A stretch of DNA of 64,000 nt, from the NCBI GenBank assembly GCA_032251455.1, contig JAVVEG010000005.1, positions 129,895-193,894 of the forward strand, in the 5' to 3' direction. The stretch's first letter is position 1, and each line of letters begins with the position of its first letter. Source of the DNA: JAVVEG01 sp032251455 (GTDB lineage Bacteria; Pseudomonadota; Gammaproteobacteria; Pseudomonadales; Pseudohongiellaceae). Both the position numbers and the translations under genes were made by a program. Shown one piece after another: positions 61,623-64,000 of this stretch. The notes beneath the pieces are model-generated. The model was not told where the DNA came from, did no database searches, and saw only the letters and a program-made list of their open reading frames with translations.

Positions 61623-61880
61623 ATGAAAGTTGAACTAGTCACCAACCTCAAGCGTCAAGCAACAAAGATCCTGGCTGATTTGCACGAGAGCAAAGAGGCT
61701 GTTTTGATAACCGAATATGGTCAGCCGTCAGCTTACCTGGTTGATGTTAAGGGCTATGAGTTTATGCAGCGCAGATTGGTGCTGCTGGAAGGATTGTCGA
61801 AGGGAGAGCGGGCAATTCTGGAGGGTAAGACCATCTCCCATAGCAAAGCCAGGGAGCGGATGCAGAAGTGGTTGAAGTAA
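61623..61880 (+). CDS. Phd/YefM-type antitoxin (toxin partner decayed)
   Basis: 85 aa: LVTNLKRQATKILADLHESK, AVLITEYGQPSAYLVDVKGY and a C-terminal ISHSKARERMQKWLK. It starts 3 bp after rmlD, so it is read with the rml genes. The ParE-type toxin that should follow is broken. Confidence 0.87.
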   Translation: MKVELVTNLKRQATKILADLHESKEAVLITEYGQPSAYLVDVKGYEFMQRRLVLLEGLSKGERAILEGKTISHSKARERMQKWLK

Positions 61881-61974
61881 TATGGACCGACCCGAGCAGT
61901 TTCCGGAATCTGGCCATGTTTCACCAGAGCTGCCTGATTCAATACCGATATATAAAATTCTTGATAATTTATAG
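61868..61974 (+). pseudogene. Internally deleted ParE-type toxin
   Basis: A GTG at 61868, overlapping the antitoxin, opens VEVIWTDP, the normal ParE start. The next frame reads RPEQFPESGHVSPELPDS, the middle of ParE, and stops at 61974. The catalytic C-terminal strands (normally near 'YRELIVGNYRIIY') are absent or scrambled (IPIYKILDNL). About 60 residues are lost. Confidence 0.7.
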
Positions 61975-61996
61975 ATAAACTTATATATTTCCTCGC

Positions 61997-62338
61997 ATGA
62001 AGAAATTGGAATTCTTAGGCACCTGCCAGGAAGACATAAGGAGTTTCCCTGTGGAAGCTCGTAGGGATGCAGGGTTTCAACTGCATTTCGTACAAATGGG
62101 ACAAGATCCTTCCGACTGGAAGCCCATGAAAACTATCGGGGTCGGGGCGGTTGAAATTCGAATACACAAGGAAGGTGAATGGCGAATCATTTATGTCGCC
62201 AAATTTCACGGGAAAGTATGTGTCTTACACGCTTTTGAGAAGAAGACCAAGAAAACTCGGCAGTCGGATATAGCACTTGCCAAACAGCGATATAAAGAGG
62301 TTGTGAGTCGTGAAGAAACAAAGCAAAAAAGCCGCTAG
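61997..62338 (+). CDS. higB: HigB/Gp49-type RelE-like toxin
   Basis: 113 aa: LEFLGTCQEDIRSFPVEARR, MGQDPSDWKPMKTIGVGAVE, IRIHKEGEWRIIYVAKFHGK and VCVLHAFEKKTKKTRQSDIA are the Gp49/HigB signature. Order toxin-then-antitoxin is the HigBA arrangement. Likely a ribosome-dependent mRNA nuclease. Confidence 0.9.
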   Translation: MKKLEFLGTCQEDIRSFPVEARRDAGFQLHFVQMGQDPSDWKPMKTIGVGAVEIRIHKEGEWRIIYVAKFHGKVCVLHAFEKKTKKTRQSDIALAKQRYKEVVSREETKQKSR

Positions 62339-62594
62339 TAATATTTTCCTGGATCTAGGTTTCGAGCCGGCTGAGGCTGCGGTATTGCAGATGCGTGCTA
62401 CTCTTATGAGTGATCTTCGAGATTACATTGAGGTAGAAAAGCTCACGCAAACAGAGGCAGCGGAACGACTCGGTATCGCACAATCAAGAGTATCTGATCT
62501 TGTTCGCGGCAAGTGGGAAAAATTCAGTCTCGAAATGCTCATTACTCTTGAAGCTCGAATTGGTCGAACTGTGAATGTCGAGTTGGCTGCATAA
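62310..62594 (+). CDS. higA: HigA-type XRE antitoxin
   Basis: 94 aa with a helix-turn-helix (KLTQTEAAERLGIAQSRVSD, LVRGKWEKFSLEMLITL). The GTG start at 62310 lies 29 bp inside higB. It should bind HigB and repress the operon. Confidence 0.9.
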   Translation: MKKQSKKAASNIFLDLGFEPAEAAVLQMRATLMSDLRDYIEVEKLTQTEAAERLGIAQSRVSDLVRGKWEKFSLEMLITLEARIGRTVNVELAA

Positions 62595-62743
62595 GCAGGT
62601 GCAGGCTTGTGTACCGGGTTGAGTACAGAGTTTGCCTGAACCCGCCCGCTGGCGTATAGTACCGCCACTTTTTAGTACTGCCATGTGGGCACTGTTCTTT
62701 TTTGAAGGCAGCAGGTTTGCAGGTAGCAGGAAACTCCCGGCTT

Positions 62744-63826
62744 ATGCGACATCTTCTCATCACCGGCGGTGCCGGTTTTATCGGCTCGAACTTCACTTAC
62801 TACTGGCGCCAGCAATACCCCCAGGACCGCCTGCTGGTGCTGGATGCGCTGACCTACGCCGGCAACCTGGATAATCTGCGCGCGCTGCAGCAGCAGGATC
62901 AGGAGCAGAACCACTTCCGTTTTGTGCAGGGTGATATCTGCGATCAGGCGCTGGTCGAGCAGTTGCTGCGCGAGCACCGCATCGACACCGTGGTGCATTT
63001 TGCTGCCGAGAGTCATGTCGATCGCTCCATCAGCGGGCCGGATGCGTTCATCAACACCAATATCGTCGGCACCCACAGCCTGCTCAAGGCCGCCCGCAAC
63101 TGCTGGCTGGGCGAGGGTAATCCGCTGGTGGACACGCATCATTTCCACCATGTCTCCACCGATGAGGTCTATGGCACCCTCAGCCCGGAGGACCTGCCGT
63201 TCTCCGAAACCACCCCGTATGCGCCGAATTCCCCTTACGCCGCCAGCAAGGCCGCGTCCGACCACCTGGTGCGGGCCTACCACCATACCTATGGTCTGCG
63301 CGTCACCACCAGCAACTGCTCCAACAATTATGGGCCGTTCCAGTTCCCGGAAAAACTGATCCCGCTGTGTTTGCTCAATATACTGCGCGGCCAGCCTTTG
63401 CCCATCTACGGCGATGGCCAGCAGATACGCGACTGGCTGTACGTGGATGATCATTCGCGCGGTATCGATCTGATCATCAACCGGGGCCGCAAGGGCGAGA
63501 CCTACAATATTGGCGGCAACAATGAGTGGGCCAATATCGATACGGTGAAGCTGTTGTGCAAGATCGTGGATCAGAAGTTTGTCACTGACCGCAGTCTGGC
63601 CGAGCGTTTCAGCGCCAGCCCCTGCGCCCGCCGTGTGCCGGCAGCCAGCCTGATCGAGTTCGTCAGCGACCGGCCGGGGCATGACACGCGCTATGCCATC
63701 GATGCCGAGAAGATCATGGCCGAGCTGGGCTACCGGCCGGTGGAGGTGTTTGAATCGGGTCTGGAGAGTACGGTGCAGTGGTATCTGGATAATGAGGCGT
63801 GGTGGCGGGAGATTTTGGCGCGTTGA
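62744..63826 (+). CDS. rmlB: dTDP-glucose 4,6-dehydratase
   Basis: 360 aa. LLITGGAGFIGSNFTYYWRQ, VVHFAAESHVDRSISGPDAF, FHHVSTDEVYGTLSPEDLPF, catalytic YAASKAASDHLVRAY, and TSNCSNNYGPFQFPEKLIPL. Second step of dTDP-L-rhamnose synthesis. Separated from rmlACD by the toxin-antitoxin insertions, which is unusual. The ATG at 62744 is chosen because the Rossmann loop begins there; the preceding 14 in-frame codons look non-coding. Confidence 0.96.
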   Translation: MRHLLITGGAGFIGSNFTYYWRQQYPQDRLLVLDALTYAGNLDNLRALQQQDQEQNHFRFVQGDICDQALVEQLLREHRIDTVVHFAAESHVDRSISGPDAFINTNIVGTHSLLKAARNCWLGEGNPLVDTHHFHHVSTDEVYGTLSPEDLPFSETTPYAPNSPYAASKAASDHLVRAYHHTYGLRVTTSNCSNNYGPFQFPEKLIPLCLLNILRGQPLPIYGDGQQIRDWLYVDDHSRGIDLIINRGRKGETYNIGGNNEWANIDTVKLLCKIVDQKFVTDRSLAERFSASPCARRVPAASLIEFVSDRPGHDTRYAIDAEKIMAELGYRPVEVFESGLESTVQWYLDNEAWWREILAR

Positions 63827-63853
63827 GCTCGTTTTCATTTCTGCATGCTGGAT

Positions 63854-63907
63854 CACTTCGTGGTGTTGGAGCACTTCGTAGTGTTGAATCACTCCGTAGT
63901 GCCGAGT
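63854..63907. repeat. Three tandem 18-bp hairpin repeats
   Basis: CACTTCGTGGTGTTGGAG, CACTTCGTAGTGTTGAAT and CACTCCGTAGTGCCGAGT follow each other without gaps. Each unit starts with a small palindrome CACT-(T/C)CGT-(A/G)GTG. They start 28 bp after rmlB. Function unknown. Confidence 0.85.
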
Positions 63908-63915
63908 CGCGCTAC

Positions 63916-63977
63916 TGTGTGAATAGTTCCGAACGCACCGCCAAGGCGGCGCTTTAAGGTTCGGAACCATTCACACA
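63916..63977. repeat. Long inverted repeat (62 bp)
   Basis: Left arm TGTGTGAATAGTTCCGAAC and right arm GTTCGGAACCATTCACACA pair at 18 of 19 positions. An inner stem GCACCGCC-AA-GGCGGCGC extends it. There is no U-run. It may be a repetitive extragenic palindrome, or a structured 3' end for the rml transcript. Confidence 0.8.
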
Positions 63978-64000
63978 GCATCACGCCTCTGGGGCTGGAC

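Noticed and set aside
62672..63970. 432-codon minus-strand open frame over rmlB
   Set aside because: Antisense to rmlB, low-complexity start, no domain.

Overview
The window looks like a chromosomal contig from a gammaproteobacterium. The gene order gmk-rpoZ-spoT-ridA-recG is a classic gammaproteobacterial housekeeping block, and the cell envelope genes (MlaA, TolC, a TonB receptor, a Wzm/Wzt exporter) are Gram-negative. No rRNA, tRNA or CRISPR array was recognised. One run of exactly 100 N (33416-33515) marks a scaffold gap inside a repetitive gene.

Layout. (1) 1-5.6 kb, minus strand: gmk, rpoZ, spoT, ridA, a secreted M20 peptidase and the 5' part of recG. (2) 5.7-7.0 kb, plus strand: two base-repair genes, a hypoxanthine/uracil-type DNA glycosylase and alkB. 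(3) 7.0-11.0 kb, minus: an mlaA / RND exporter / mlaC-like lipid-transport operon. (4) 11.2-15.6 kb, minus: an alpha/beta hydrolase, a TonB receptor with an acidic His-containing loop, a small HAH/CDIC protein and an Asp/Glu racemase. (5) 15.7-23.0 kb, minus: O-polysaccharide ABC exporter wzm-wzt, an unknown protein, and a complete type I secretion system (TolC, HlyD-type adaptor, PrtD-type ABC). (6) 23.2-34.7 kb: a CRP-like regulator, then on the plus strand a FecR-domain protein, a CHASE2-adenylate cyclase, a TPR/beta-barrel outer-membrane protein and a large RTX protein built like the Caulobacter RsaA S-layer protein. (7) 34.8-43.9 kb: three overlapping genes with four TPR-GT41 (OGT/SPINDLY-type) glycosyltransferase modules, the last two fused in one polypeptide. 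(8) 44.0-53.2 kb: a CDP-deoxyhexose pathway with a C-methyltransferase, an epimerase, an acyltransferase, a reductase, three further methyltransferase-like proteins and a glycosyltransferase. (9) 53.2-54.0 kb, minus: sapC, a family named from the Campylobacter fetus S-layer locus. (10) 54.0-57.3 and 61.6-62.6 kb: intact and decayed toxin-antitoxin modules. (11) 57.3-63.8 kb: a rhamnose/O-polysaccharide block (GT2, epimerase, rmlA, rmlC, rmlD, rmlB).

How it may work together. I read 15.7-54 kb as one surface-layer locus: a type I-secreted RTX S-layer protein, its secretion machinery, a group of cytosolic GT41 enzymes that could glycosylate it, a dedicated CDP-sugar pathway, an ABC-exported polysaccharide that could anchor it, and SapC. 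A perfect TGTGA-N6-TCACA box lies upstream of the S-layer gene. A near-perfect one lies between the CRP-like regulator and fecR. The regulator keeps the CRP recognition-helix residues, and a cyclase is encoded in between, so a local cyclic-nucleotide circuit is plausible. However, both the regulator's ligand pocket and the cyclase's transition-state Asn differ from the canonical residues. Gene identities rest on family signatures read directly. Functional links among them are inference.
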